A DNA stretch of 64,000 nt from Zymoseptoria tritici IPO323. Lineage: Eukaryota; Ascomycota; Dothideomycetes; Mycosphaerellales; Mycosphaerellaceae. Positions within the stretch are counted from its first letter, which is position 1, and the number at the start of each line of letters is the position of its first letter. Positions 11,318-21,252 of this stretch are shown here, one piece after another. The stretch is taken from NCBI RefSeq assembly GCF_000219625.1, contig NC_018218.1, positions 248,001 through 312,000 of the forward strand, in the 5' to 3' direction. The notes under the pieces were generated by a model that did not search any database, was not told the DNA's origin, and saw only the letters and a program-made list of their open reading frames with translations. A program made the position numbers and the translations under genes.

Positions 11318-13355
11318 CTCCGGGCTCGACTGAATGTGTCCACCCTGGGTGGTTGATCCAATTCCTCCACTGCATCGGTCCTGACCGATCACCAGAGCTC
11401 TGATTCGCATGGGACGCCTCGTTGCTCCTGCTCGTCCGTGTATCCTGCCCTGTCTGCCTTTTTGAAGGGTTTCCGCATATACACACGCCTTGAACGGCTC
11501 TCCACCACATTGGCTGGTGCAAAGGGCCCAGGAGCCCTTCAGCATGTCCATGGTCCGTCATTTCATTGCTATTCCGCCGGCGGTCGGCGTGGCCTGCCTT
11601 CTTCGGTCGGTCGTCTCAGTGCAGTACGTATCGGCTCGTGGGCGAAAGATTTGGGCGATCCTTGCGCTTCATGCAGACAGGTCCGAATGTCCAGAAGTCA
11701 TTCGAGCATTGCCTCTGACTGTGGGTGTGGGCACTCTCTATTCTTACTCCTGCTGGCTCGGATGTTTGCTGTCCCTTTCAGTCCGCCCTTTGCTCCTCGT
11801 CACCCATGGTTGCGGACAGGCCAGACTAAGCAAACGGTTCTGAGATCATGGCCCTTCCGGCTCCTCGCAACGCTGGTCATGCGGTGAGAGTCTCTGAAGC
11901 ATAGCCTGGGTACACCTTTCTTGAGTCTTCTGGTCACTAGCGCTCGGTAGACCATCCCCACCTCACGACTGTCTCGACTCCACGAATGGGCTCGGTTGCG
12001 ATCAAGGCTGCACGCCTCTGGCTGACTGGGAGAGCGGCCATGGACTTCTGCTGCAGTCAAATCTGTACCTTCCTTGACTTCCGGTCGCTCTTGCAGATAC
12101 TGTCTACTTCATACTGAAGTGGGTATACCTCCTCGAGTGGCGCAAGACTCCGACTCCTGAATGTGGCTCCGGCGTGGCTGCTGCTGTACGGATTTCAAGA
12201 CTTCGTCCGGTCTTGGTGACACAGTGTGCGATGTCGTACTGCTCCGGGCCAAGGTCGTCCGTCCACCGCTCCTGCCTAATGCTTCCTGCTTCCTGCTTCC
12301 TAATCTGCCAGCAGTATCGTACCTCCGCCACAGCTGTTATTGCCCTCGTCCGCCGTCTTTGTCCTCGACTCCTCATTCCTCCGAATATCGATTCCTCCAC
12401 ACCGGGTTCCTTGGGGCGGAGCAGCTACTCGGCAGTCGCAGCCATGTTCGTGCGGCCAGACGTTCAGGCTATGGGCGAGAGTGAGAAGTTCTTTGCGGCG
12501 CTGAACCGGGCCACGGCGGAATTTTAGCCCAGCTGCGAAGTTCTTGGGTCGGCTTGGTCGGTACGCAGTTCGAGTGGCCCGCCGAACGGCAGGTGCGATG
12601 CGTCGTCGTTGCTGAAGATTTCCTCCATGCTCAATGCGTGCATATGCATGGTCGCAGTCTCAAGATCTGGCCTCTTGCGACATGTTTGCCGCATGTTTGT
12701 ATCGGTGGGAGCCCAGAATATGTGCAGGGGTCGGTTCGCCGTCGGGTGGAGCTGAAGTACAAGACCCGCAAGAAGCGCAGCCGGCTCCATGAGTGATGAA
12801 CTCCCTGCCCGTCCTTATACGGTGATCAAGCTACTTATGTTCATTCCTCGGGATACAGTATGCTCATATCTTCAGAAACAAGCCCGCCACAACAGGATTT
12901 GCTACGTTCCGGGCGGCCTTCATTCCATCTACGCAGAATATGGCGTACGACATGTGAGGTACTTCGACGAACAGCCTTATGGACGCCAGACGGAGCTTTG
13001 AACACGCAATGGCCCCGGTCTCGATTTCTAGTTGCTCTAGCCTGTGCTGTATATTCTATGCTGAAGGGACTATGCCTCGATGGCGCAGGTCTCGCAACTC
13101 CGAGATATGGCTGCGTAAGACAGTCCGATTGTGGCTTGGGTGACGATCTGAGGGCCCGTACTACCGTCGTTGAGCGCAACTCGTTGCTCTGCGGGAGCGC
13201 TCAACGCCAAGTCTTTTTTCAAAATCATCCACGACTTGTCCAGCGACACATTCACACCCAGTGCCGCATATGCTTCGATTCTACAACCATTGAAATCTGC
13301 AGAACCATATCGATCTCTCTCGAATCCGCAGTCTCTTCGCAAAATCTGAAGCACG

Positions 13356-14372
13356 ATGGATCTCACACCACTTACTCCGAGTCTGGAAGTTGATCAAAAG
13401 CTCGAGCTCAATTCGAGGGCGTGGCCCTGGGGTATACCAACAAAGATCCTGCCGCCCTTACCTACCACCAACGACCTCCTTTCAATCCCACCGCACCCGC
13501 CGACAGCATCGCTACCAGGTGCGACAACGAAGACTTGGAAACCAGCACATGATGACGCAGTTACTCAAGTTTTTGAAGAATGGATAGGCGGCCCATTGCA
13601 AGATCATCGAGTCGAGGCTTGGAATGCCTGGACTGAACTTTACTTTCCGCTTCTTTGCGAGGCCTCGCAAAATCGGACCTTGAAAAGCTTCGCGAGATCA
13701 GCCGGCAGCATTGGAGGCGGGCAGCATCATCATATTATGGGCCGGGCACTTCAATGTCTCGACACAGTCTTCTTCGGAGGTTCGGTTACGCCGTATTGCA
13801 CTTTCGAATGGGCCGGCCTCGAGTGGCTTAATGCTCGAGCGATAACAGATCAAGTCGGTCCCGCCCGGATCCGCATTTCCGCCGACTTCGATACCATTAC
13901 GAACATCATGGAGTTGATTGCGAGCCTTCTTCATGAGCTTTGCCATGCCTTTCTGTTTCTCTACGGCTGTCGGCAAGGGACACGCTGCCAGCAATGCCCG
14001 GGGAATGAGAAGGCAGGTGGACATGATGACTGCTTTCTACGTGTATCAAAGATGGTGCAAGAGCTGGCGTGCTCTCTCCACGGTCCCGAAAATCTTGATT
14101 TGGTTCGTGTGCGATCATTCCTGCTGGAGCACAGTAGGAACGAGGCGATGCCTACCCTCGAAGCTATCCAGGGTCACTTCACCGACATCAAGGAGCACAA
14201 CGAAGCAACGCTGTCTCGATTGAAGTGGTTAATCCACGCTGGAATTCCCCTGGAAGCTGGCGACATTACATCGACTCCTCGACCATATTCGTCGCCCGAG
14301 GTGGTCAATACCAAGCTGAAGTATTGTACCGATAGCGACTTGTTGAAGGCGAAGATGAGCATTGTGCGATGA
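13356..14372 (+). CDS. SprT-like zinc metalloprotease paralogue A
   Basis: Intronless gene for a 338-aa protein, the first member of the local family. The active-site motif HELCHA is at about residues 193-198, followed by a hydrophobic stretch and a GCRQGTRCQQC cluster. A GGHDDCF segment then supplies a likely third zinc-binding His. The order HExxH, CxxC-like pair, [GP]H..CF, then a conserved amphipathic segment resembles fungal SprT-like proteins, which are metalloproteases of the SPRTN/SprT type. Conserved family landmarks before the active site are AWP, TWKPAHDDAVTQ, EAW..W, LLCEASQ and QCLD..FFGG. No signal peptide or membrane segment is seen. The substrate is unknown. The start at 13356 is supported by leader and N-terminal similarity to the truncated copy at 15135. 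The family name is my inference. Confidence 0.8.
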   Translation: MDLTPLTPSLEVDQKLELNSRAWPWGIPTKILPPLPTTNDLLSIPPHPPTASLPGATTKTWKPAHDDAVTQVFEEWIGGPLQDHRVEAWNAWTELYFPLLCEASQNRTLKSFARSAGSIGGGQHHHIMGRALQCLDTVFFGGSVTPYCTFEWAGLEWLNARAITDQVGPARIRISADFDTITNIMELIASLLHELCHAFLFLYGCRQGTRCQQCPGNEKAGGHDDCFLRVSKMVQELACSLHGPENLDLVRVRSFLLEHSRNEAMPTLEAIQGHFTDIKEHNEATLSRLKWLIHAGIPLEAGDITSTPRPYSSPEVVNTKLKYCTDSDLLKAKMSIVR

Positions 14373-14859
14373 TGGACAGCCTGTCTCCTCGAACTGACGG
14401 GCCGACCATGGTGCTCGCATCTGGATTGAAGCGCGGCGACGAAGAGGAGTTGCTGAAGGCGCAAACATAGAATTCCGGGGCAACGGTGGCTTCAGGCTCT
14501 GATCAGGGTCCGGCTGGTGAAGGACGTTGGCCGATACTTCGAGTATCACCTGCAATGAAATAATAGTCCGCTCTCTACCTGCTTCTCCGTTCCGTCTCTC
14601 GTGCGTGATCGTCCGCGCATCTATGTGACGAGTCTTCAGATCGTTGATATAACTACAAACGCGCCCACAATGTCCGACAAGTTCTACGTGGTCATGGACA
14701 ATCAAACTCAACACGAGATTCTACACGGAGAGGCGAAGTTCATTCAGGGGTTACATGCTATCTCGCTCGAACCAGAACTTCGAATCTCAGCTCTTCCATC
14801 GTTCGCACCGTCCTCAGATCCATCTATTGAACGCTCTTTCACGCAAAGCTTCAAAAGCG
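14373..14859. other. Spacer between paralogue A and the truncated copy
   Basis: The stretch holds only overlapping short frames. One plus-strand frame starting MSDKFYVVMDNQTQHEIL at 14671 reads into the antisense of the truncated family member and is probably fortuitous. No other family remnant was recognised. Confidence 0.4.
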
Positions 14860-15135
14860 TCAATTTGGTTCGGTTCCGACTGCGTTTCTCATGGTTCCGC
14901 ACTTCGCCCACTCAATGTAATCTTCGAGAGCTTCCATATCATGTCCTGGACACCAACAATTGCCGGATGAATGTGGTGGTGGGGCTGTCGACGGTTGCGG
15001 CGATTTCAAAAGGAGGTCGTAAGTTGTCGGCAAAGAGGGTGGAATCGTGACTGGTTTAGCCCAGGGCCATGTCCAATGCTGCAGCATGGCTTTCTGTCTC
15101 AAATCCGTGGACGCCGTGTGCGGAGTCAAATCCAT
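14860..15135 (-). pseudogene. Truncated fragment of the SprT-like family
   Basis: This minus-strand fragment begins MDLTPHTASTDLRQK and continues through a WPWAKPVTIPPSLPTTYDLL segment that closely matches the N-terminus of paralogue A (MDLTP, WPWG, LPPLPTTNDLL). It keeps an equivalent of the HDDAVTQ helix (GHDMEALEDYIEW) and then stops after about 90 codons. The active site and everything after it are missing. The ~60 bp upstream of its ATG also match the leader of paralogue A, which shows that the duplication included the promoter-proximal region. It lies in inverted orientation 490 bp after paralogue A. Confidence 0.75.
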
Positions 15136-15518
15136 TGCGCTCCTGATGTTGCGCAGATACTGCGAATTCGTAATGGTTGAGGTGAGGCTGCAGAAGTTGT
15201 TCCCTGTAAATTCGAGGCAGATCCGGTCAGTCTCAATTCGATCCATATTGCTTAGCCAAGACTCGGAGCTTCACCATTCAAACGCACTCCCGACATTTCC
15301 TCTCTTCACGTCGTCTCGGCCTCACGGAAATCTGGCAAGGACACCGCTCGATTGACAGAAATTCGCTACCTCAATACTTCACTTCACCTGGGCCTGAAAG
15401 ACACAGCATTCCGATTTCGCTCCACCAAGTCTCACCTTCTTTGACTTCGATTTCTCCGCGCTGCGACATTCTTCTGGCATCATCTCCACACATACCGACA
15501 GTGTCCATCGCAATAATA

Positions 15519-16418
15519 ATGTCTACAACGGGTCGAACAGCAGAAGAGATCCGGAAAGCATGGCCGCCAATTAGAAAGACAAAAGTCCTGGAGCCGACAC
15601 TAGTTTGGGAGCTTCCAAAACCTGCGCGCGAGACCGGAACCACTTGGAAACTCGACCACGATAAAAATATTACCCAGGCTACGATCAAGTGGATAAACGA
15701 GGAGAAATGGGATCAGCAAAGACAGGACGCCTGGGGGTTATTGAAGGGAAAGCATATGCGACTTTTGTACGAGGCTGCGGAAAACGGTACCATTGGGACA
15801 CTTGACCAGACGACCGGAGGTTACTACCTGTCCGTGATGCAGCAATTCATTCAGGGACTGGACGGAGTCTTTTTCAACAACCAATTGGCACCTTACTGCA
15901 AGTTCCGATTCTATGAAGACATTGGAGAAGAGCTTGAAGCTTATGCTGAGCTGATCGAAGGCAATTTCGTGATGATCAAAGTGAAGCTATCGGCGATGGA
16001 GAACGTCAGCGATATACGTAACGCCGTTCTTCACGAGTTGTGTCACGCTGTCCAGCTCCTGCTGGGATGCGACTCAGCACATGGATGTAGGACCTGCCTG
16101 ACGGAAGCCGAATTCATCGGACCCATCGAACATCCGGAGTGCTTTCTCGACCTTTCTATGCACGTCGAGAACCTGGCAACCACCTTGTTCGGTGAGCAGG
16201 TCGATCTCGGTCGCAAGGCGGCTATCGATTCGTTCGACGACGTTATCAATGATGCCGGCGAGACCTACCCTCACCATGCCACGCACCACTTCACAATGAT
16301 GCATTGGCGGGAGACGCTGCAGAAGACGAATGCGCCTGGTCGCGTTGTTTGGGGGGTCCAGCCGTGTTCCGGGAACGAATTGCGCAGGGCAAACGCGCCG
16401 CTTAAGCGCTCTGAATAG
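15519..16418 (+). CDS. SprT-like zinc metalloprotease paralogue B
   Basis: Intronless 299-aa member of the family. Residues 1-20 carry the AWPPIRKTKVL landmark. The HELCHAVQLLLGC active-site segment is at about residues 172-184, then a C..C pair (GCRTC), a HPECF segment with the probable third zinc ligand, and HVENLA...VDLGRKAA, which matches the LGR element that follows the zinc site in other copies. The ATG at 15519 fits the family N-terminus. An in-frame ATG at 15441 would add 26 residues with no family support. It is more divergent from A than the N-terminal fragment is. The C-terminus ends in a basic NAPLKRSE tail, parallel to the KLPLARS and IMPIKRP tails of copies D and C. Confidence 0.8.
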   Translation: MSTTGRTAEEIRKAWPPIRKTKVLEPTLVWELPKPARETGTTWKLDHDKNITQATIKWINEEKWDQQRQDAWGLLKGKHMRLLYEAAENGTIGTLDQTTGGYYLSVMQQFIQGLDGVFFNNQLAPYCKFRFYEDIGEELEAYAELIEGNFVMIKVKLSAMENVSDIRNAVLHELCHAVQLLLGCDSAHGCRTCLTEAEFIGPIEHPECFLDLSMHVENLATTLFGEQVDLGRKAAIDSFDDVINDAGETYPHHATHHFTMMHWRETLQKTNAPGRVVWGVQPCSGNELRRANAPLKRSE

Positions 16419-17654
16419 ACTTTCGGCGTTGAGAGGGGGATCGATGGCGAGAGGGGCGGAGCTGGACAGCGAGAAGAAGGCGGCGGAGGAGAAGGAGTCG
16501 AAGAAGAAGTAGTAGTGGAGAGGACTTCTGGTCGGTGGGTGAAAGAGACCACCATGTCGAATCATCGCACTTTGCTGGCTTGATTGCCTGACGAGAGAGA
16601 GACGCTTACTTATTCCACTATCACTCTCCATCATGCGTTCTGCACTGGCTGCATCGTCCATGCTTCCTGCTTCAATGATATGCTAACTACCTTCCTTCGC
16701 CAGACAGAGTTGTTGCCGCACGAAATTAGCAACAGAGCTTTCCAACATCCTGCGGCTCACTTGATACCTCTCTTGATTCAAAGTGAAGATATCAGAGACG
16801 AGACTGTCGACCATGCTGACCAAAACTCTATCAGCTCTGCTTGTGACTGAGTGCATCCTGCATCCTGCATCTTTCTCAACACATCCCCCGCCGAGGTCAG
16901 AGATTACTCATACATGTCGATCGATTGCAATGAACGTGGTGTAGACGCGAGGTGGAGAGGATGTAGTTTGCTACTAAAAGGCTGGAAGGTACAAAGGAAT
17001 TGAGTCGCTGCGAGAACCACACTCTGGTGCATGAAAATGAGCGACCGACTGTACTGCTGAGATGTGTGTCTGAGGAGGAAGCTCTGGCGCGGTCGTCAAG
17101 TAGATTTCTTGAAGGCATGCACAGAATTCCGTCCTCGTCAGTCAATACTTTATCTGCTAATTCGCCCGTGAAGCTTCCGAATCCCTCGCGATTCTACTTT
17201 GACAGCAACAGCGAACTCGCTGCAGACTTTTGGATAGCTGTACTTCGATGCTGTACCCCAATCCTGTACATTCACAATGCCTGCGACTGCCTCAGTCGAG
17301 GAGTTGGCTCGGTGTACCCCTTTAACATTCGTAATCTTGATCCAAGATACTTCTACTGTAGCAACAACATCCGAAAGCACCGTTCTGTTCCTGCTGGCTT
17401 TGCCAGTTGAAGGTGAGCTGAAGAAGAACTGGCGCTTTTCAGAGCTGTAATTGGTAGTGTGAGGAACACGCATGCGGGTAGCTGCAGCGGTCACGTTTTG
17501 AACTCACATTTTCACGGCAATTGGCGCGCTGTATGGAACCGACAAGCTTTTCCACCTCTGGAACACCGCCGGTACTCATGTCATTTGCGCCGTGCCCGGA
17601 ACGCTTGTAAGTCTAAAAGCTTCTCGTCCAAACACCGGCAAACATGTCCTCCCT
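16419..17654. other. Intergenic, no gene seen
   Basis: Between the plus-strand copy B and the minus-strand copy C. The longest frames are 110-195 aa, overlap antisense to copy B or to each other, and show no features. Confidence 0.45.
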
Positions 17655-18656
17655 TCACTTGTCGCCTTTAACGACCTCAGATGACTTTTGAGGACGTTTG
17701 ATGGGCATGATCGCCTTTGCAAGGTCCCGTGCAGAGATTTGCTGGAGCCTTGGATCCAGGGGTTCACCCTCCAGCAGATTCACGGGGAGTTTGTCCTTCT
17801 CCCAAGCCTCCGTCTCCATGCCCTCTGCGATTTGATACTCCACTCGGTATAGATTGACGTGCTTGAACTCCATTGGACGGGTGAAGTAGTACTCAACATT
17901 TGGATGCTCTGGGATGATCCTGTGCTTGTCGCAATCCCTGGTGTATGACAAAGCACGGCCGAGGTCGAGTTCTCTATGGTGCAGGCGACTCGCAAACTCT
18001 TGAACATGCCAAGAGAGCTCCAAAAAATGATTCGAATGGTGGACCCATTTCTCAAAGGCAAATGTAAAATCGCTGACGCATACCCGGCACAGTTGCCCTT
18101 CACAGCAGCCGAGAATGAACTCGTGGACGTGACAGAGCTCATGGAGAATCGTTTCGTAGATTTGGAAGACGTTCTTTACGAGCCCGAGGTTGAGTGAAAT
18201 GACAATTTCGGCTGGTCCAATTCGTTTTGTCGCTCCAAGTGTTCCGGCTTCGTCCAATAATTCGACCTTGCAGTAAGGTGCTAGCCGGCCGCCAAAGATT
18301 GCCTCGTCGATGCACTGAACGACTTGTTCCATGACGGACTGGTATCCGTCCTGGGAATGAAACAGTGCCTCCATCGTGCCCGTCTGGGAGGCTTCGCACA
18401 AGGTTGGGAAGTACACCTCGATCCAGAGATTCCATGCTTCGATGCGCTTTTTATCCCACTCTCCATTCATCCAGGCGACAGTAGCGTTGGTCGCTTCTTC
18501 ATCGTGGCTCGGCCGCCATGTTTGTCCATTTTCGTAAGGCTTGTTATACGTCTTCAGTCGTGACAAAGGCGGCAGAATTTTTGTCTTTCTGCACGCCTGC
18601 CATGCTTCGCGCGCAGCATTCGCGATTCTCCTGTCCTTCTTGGCCTGTTTCGACAT
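17655..18656 (-). CDS. SprT-like zinc metalloprotease paralogue C
   Basis: Intronless gene, 333 aa. It has the same order of landmarks as B: REAW..RKTKILPPL, TWRPSHDEEATNATVAW, EAWNLW..YFPTLCEASQ, QCIDEAIFGGRLAPYC. The active-site motif HELCHVHEFILGC is at about residue 172 and is followed by the LCRVC pair. The third ligand segment reads HHSNHF, so a His is kept but the usual Cys-Phe is changed to His-Phe. WHVQEFASRLH and LDLGRA follow. The N-terminus is Lys-rich (MSKQAKKDRR) and has no targeting signal. The C-terminal 30 residues are basic (IMPIKRPQKSSEVVKGDK) and could serve nucleic-acid binding, which is speculation. Confidence 0.8.
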   Translation of the reverse strand: MSKQAKKDRRIANAAREAWQACRKTKILPPLSRLKTYNKPYENGQTWRPSHDEEATNATVAWMNGEWDKKRIEAWNLWIEVYFPTLCEASQTGTMEALFHSQDGYQSVMEQVVQCIDEAIFGGRLAPYCKVELLDEAGTLGATKRIGPAEIVISLNLGLVKNVFQIYETILHELCHVHEFILGCCEGQLCRVCVSDFTFAFEKWVHHSNHFLELSWHVQEFASRLHHRELDLGRALSYTRDCDKHRIIPEHPNVEYYFTRPMEFKHVNLYRVEYQIAEGMETEAWEKDKLPVNLLEGEPLDPRLQQISARDLAKAIMPIKRPQKSSEVVKGDK

Positions 18657-19766
18657 CGGGTTGGTAGAAAGAAGCGTTTCGATGCTGAATGATGTGCAGA
18701 TGGCTGCTGGACTTCCGAGTGCGACAATTTGAATGGGCGATTTGCGGGTGGGTCAAGCCTCAAGTCATGAACAAACGTTATGCTATGCCTCGATCTGTTG
18801 ATGGTGAAGCAGAGCTCTAAGTGTGCGCCCTTGTGTATCGACCTGCGCACTCCGCTGTTCTTGTTGAGTGATATGGAGCACGTGACTCCTCTTGTTTGGT
18901 GCACTGTTTGGTGCGTGGTTTGACACTGTTTGGTGTTTTGTTTATGGATTGCTAGATCAGTCCTTTGTGTTGTGTGTGGTCATATACCACGCTGAGTTTC
19001 ATAGATCTATCAATCCAGAGTTCATCACTTCATTCCTCAGTTCTCGATGAAGTGCAAGATGCCCAAATTTTAACAGTGCGAACAGACAGGAGTGCTACCT
19101 CCAAGCGAGCCGGGAAATTCACGGATTTCCGTGAGCCAGATCTCCTGGTGCGTACACAGTATGCCGACTCTGAAGCTGACATCGCCTTGATGTCCGTACG
19201 ACACTACGAACTCAACACTCGGATATGGACCTTCGTATTCAGCATAAGTCACAAGGTCTTGGCTCATATTGTCTTTACCGATCGGCCTTAAAATAGAGCC
19301 CGGTTCGAGTTTCTCGTTACGGTATTAAGGATTTGAAGTGCCTGCACGCGCAGGCACCGCCATAGCATGGACGGGCAGAGTCGTGACTCTCTCCCACAAC
19401 GATAAAGATACTCCACGGCACAGAAGCCGCTGACGAGGAACTTCGTCGGCCGCTTGATCAGCTCCGTCCCAAGGCGAGTGGAGCCTCCAAGAAGATCTCG
19501 CTCCAATTCAGCAAACACAACATGGACAGTTCTTTGAGCTTCTATTGGCACCGCAAGTGTTCCATCGAAAAACATTCCATCACATAGTTGAGTCGGCCAT
19601 GGCGGAAATGAGATAAGTACAAGCAGGAGCAACAGCCGCTTTCTGAGTTTCTTCCATGTTGCTAATGCCGCACTGCATGTAACTGGCTCTTCTGTCTCCA
19701 CGTTGATATTCCACTCGACGGCACATGGACGCCCACACCAGTCGCGATCCGCCGCACCTCCATTGC
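18657..19766. other. Intergenic, no gene seen
   Basis: Between copies C and D. Minus-strand frames at 19070-19267 (65 codons) and 19288-19980 (overlapping the end of D) have fairly protein-like composition but no recognisable motif and no start context worth trusting. A short direct repeat CACTGTTTGGTGY occurs at about 18901-18935. Confidence 0.4.
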
Positions 19767-20828
19767 TCAGTACCGCCATATGATTGCGGGAGCGAAGAGT
19801 CCTATGATGACACCGATGATTAGGACCAAGTAGAGCTCCCTCATTGATGCTGCGTGTCCAAGCGCTGTAGGCTTGACAGAGCGAGCCAATGGAAGCTTCG
19901 CGTTCTGCAAGTCGTCCACCGCCGGAGGATCGAGCCGAGAGTCCACTGGCGTGACTGTTGTGAAAGGTGGCTGGTTGCAAAAGGTGCCTGAGAAGTGCCT
20001 CATCAGTGCACTGAAGCCTTTGGGGTAGGGAAAATGCGCGAATATAGCGTCGAATTCGGGAATCGTCCGCGTATCGTCATACTGCCTGATAAATGCGCTC
20101 CGTCGGCCCAGGTTGATGCGTTTGCGATGTAGTCTGCTTGCAAGGTCTTCGACATGGTAGGATAACCTGAAGAAACAGTCGGGATGCCCCGGACGAGAGG
20201 GAAATTGGGGCTGGAAGTCGGAGCATGCTGACTGGCAAAGGGTGGCGGTCTGGCAGCCGAAAAGGAACTGATGGGCATGACACAACTCATGGAGAATTGT
20301 CCCGAGTAGATGCATTACATTCTCCACCAGCGTGAGATCGACCTGAATTCTGATATCGGTCGGAGCGGCGTGGTCGTACAGCGTCTGGCCGAGATTTCCA
20401 TCACAGTCCGTCCATTCAAACTTGCAGTAAGAGGAGATCTGTCCGCTAAAGAAGACGTCGTCAAGGCACTGGACGATCTGGTCCATAACAGAGCGACGGC
20501 CCCGTTTTCTTCGATTGAACGCTCTCAAAGTCTCGTCTTGCGACGCCTTATTCAGAGCTGACAGATAGTGACCTTTCCACAGCGCCCAAGCTTCCACTCG
20601 CTCGTCAGACCAAGCACCGTTGATCCACTAGATATCCCTGTTGGTAACGTCGTCGTCGTGCATGAGGTTGAATGTTGTCTCGATCTCCCTTGAATCCTCG
20701 GAGTGTTCTTGTTTGGACAGCACGTCGAGCGTCTTCATCTTTCTGGAGGGTGGCCACGCCTCACGAAGAGCGTCTCGCCAGGTGTCATCATCATTTGCGT
20801 CGAGCGTGCCTACGGAAGCGGGAGTCAT
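19767..20828 (-). pseudogene. SprT-like paralogue D, interrupted by one in-frame TAG
   Basis: The reading frame starts MTPASVGTLDAND at 20828 and follows the family pattern (REAWPPSRKMKTL, HDDDVT). A single TAG at 20628-20630 then interrupts the position where copy E has the Glu of ADIEWIN. Beyond it the same frame continues without further damage for 287 codons with every landmark: EAWALW, QCLDDVFFSG, HELCHAHQFLFGC at about residue 180, LCQSAC, GHPDCFF, HVEDLASRLH and NLGRR. Unlike the others it ends in a hydrophobic segment (LYLVLIIGVIIGLFAPAIIW) that would make a C-terminal membrane anchor. No intron can remove the stop, since the only GT..AG pair around it is about 21 nt. It is a very recent pseudogene, an allele, or a readthrough case. 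Confidence 0.78.
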
Positions 20829-21252
20829 TTCGGTGCTGTCAAGCAATCCAGGCCAACCAGCCGCAGTAGTGAAGTACGAGGCGAGTGGCTGAGGTATTGT
20901 CTGGCTTTCGGATCTGTGAGCAATCTTGCAAGGCAACTCGTTGTTGAAGCCTTGCTGGTCCGACCAGATTCAACGTCGGTGGTGCGGCTTGAAGCATCTT
21001 TCCAGGAAGAATGACGGCGTTACAAAGAGCGTATTCGAGCCGTGGAGCTCTTTCTCGACAGTTCCAGCACAAACAACGCGCGAGGCGCCTTTGCAAAGTG
21101 CCATAGCAAGCGAAGCTACCTGTCACCTCGTCTCACCTGTATGTCTCATACGCCGATAAGGCACTGCACAACGTGGGAAGCGGAATCCAGAGCGAAGACA
21201 GACAGGCTCTCTCCATACCGTTCTGCAGCGGATCATCTAATCGAGCGTATGC
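20829..21252. other. Spacer between paralogues D and E
   Basis: It contains short overlapping frames only. Presumably it is the promoter of D and the 3' flank of E. Confidence 0.4.

Larger units (their letters stand above)
9082..13355. other. Gene-poor stretch with tandem-repeat tracts
   Basis: No reliable gene. Several frames of 110-255 aa cross the stretch on both strands, but they owe their length to repeats and to low stop density. On the minus strand between 9186 and 10062 two offset frames both read through the 73-bp tandem repeat and encode Lys/Arg-rich sequence; this may be the remnant of a gene. The last 150 bp before 13356 are clearly homologous to the leader of the truncated family member at 15135, so they are the 5' untranslated region of the first protease-like gene. 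Confidence 0.45.

Noticed and set aside
10636..11403. 255-codon plus-strand frame over the minisatellite
   Set aside because: Open because the 18-bp repeat lacks stops in all frames. Flanking sequence has no protein-like features.
2925..13355. Transposon or RIP-degraded element
   Set aside because: I found no long terminal repeats, transposase or reverse-transcriptase motifs and no AT-rich bias, so calling a mobile element is not supported.
19288..19980. 230-codon minus-strand frame past the end of copy D
   Set aside because: It overlaps the C-terminus of D in another frame. The unique part has a plausible helix but no family or start support.
20607..20640. Intron that would remove the TAG in copy D
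   Set aside because: The only GT..AG pair across the stop is about 21 nt, far below the smallest introns in this window (52 nt).
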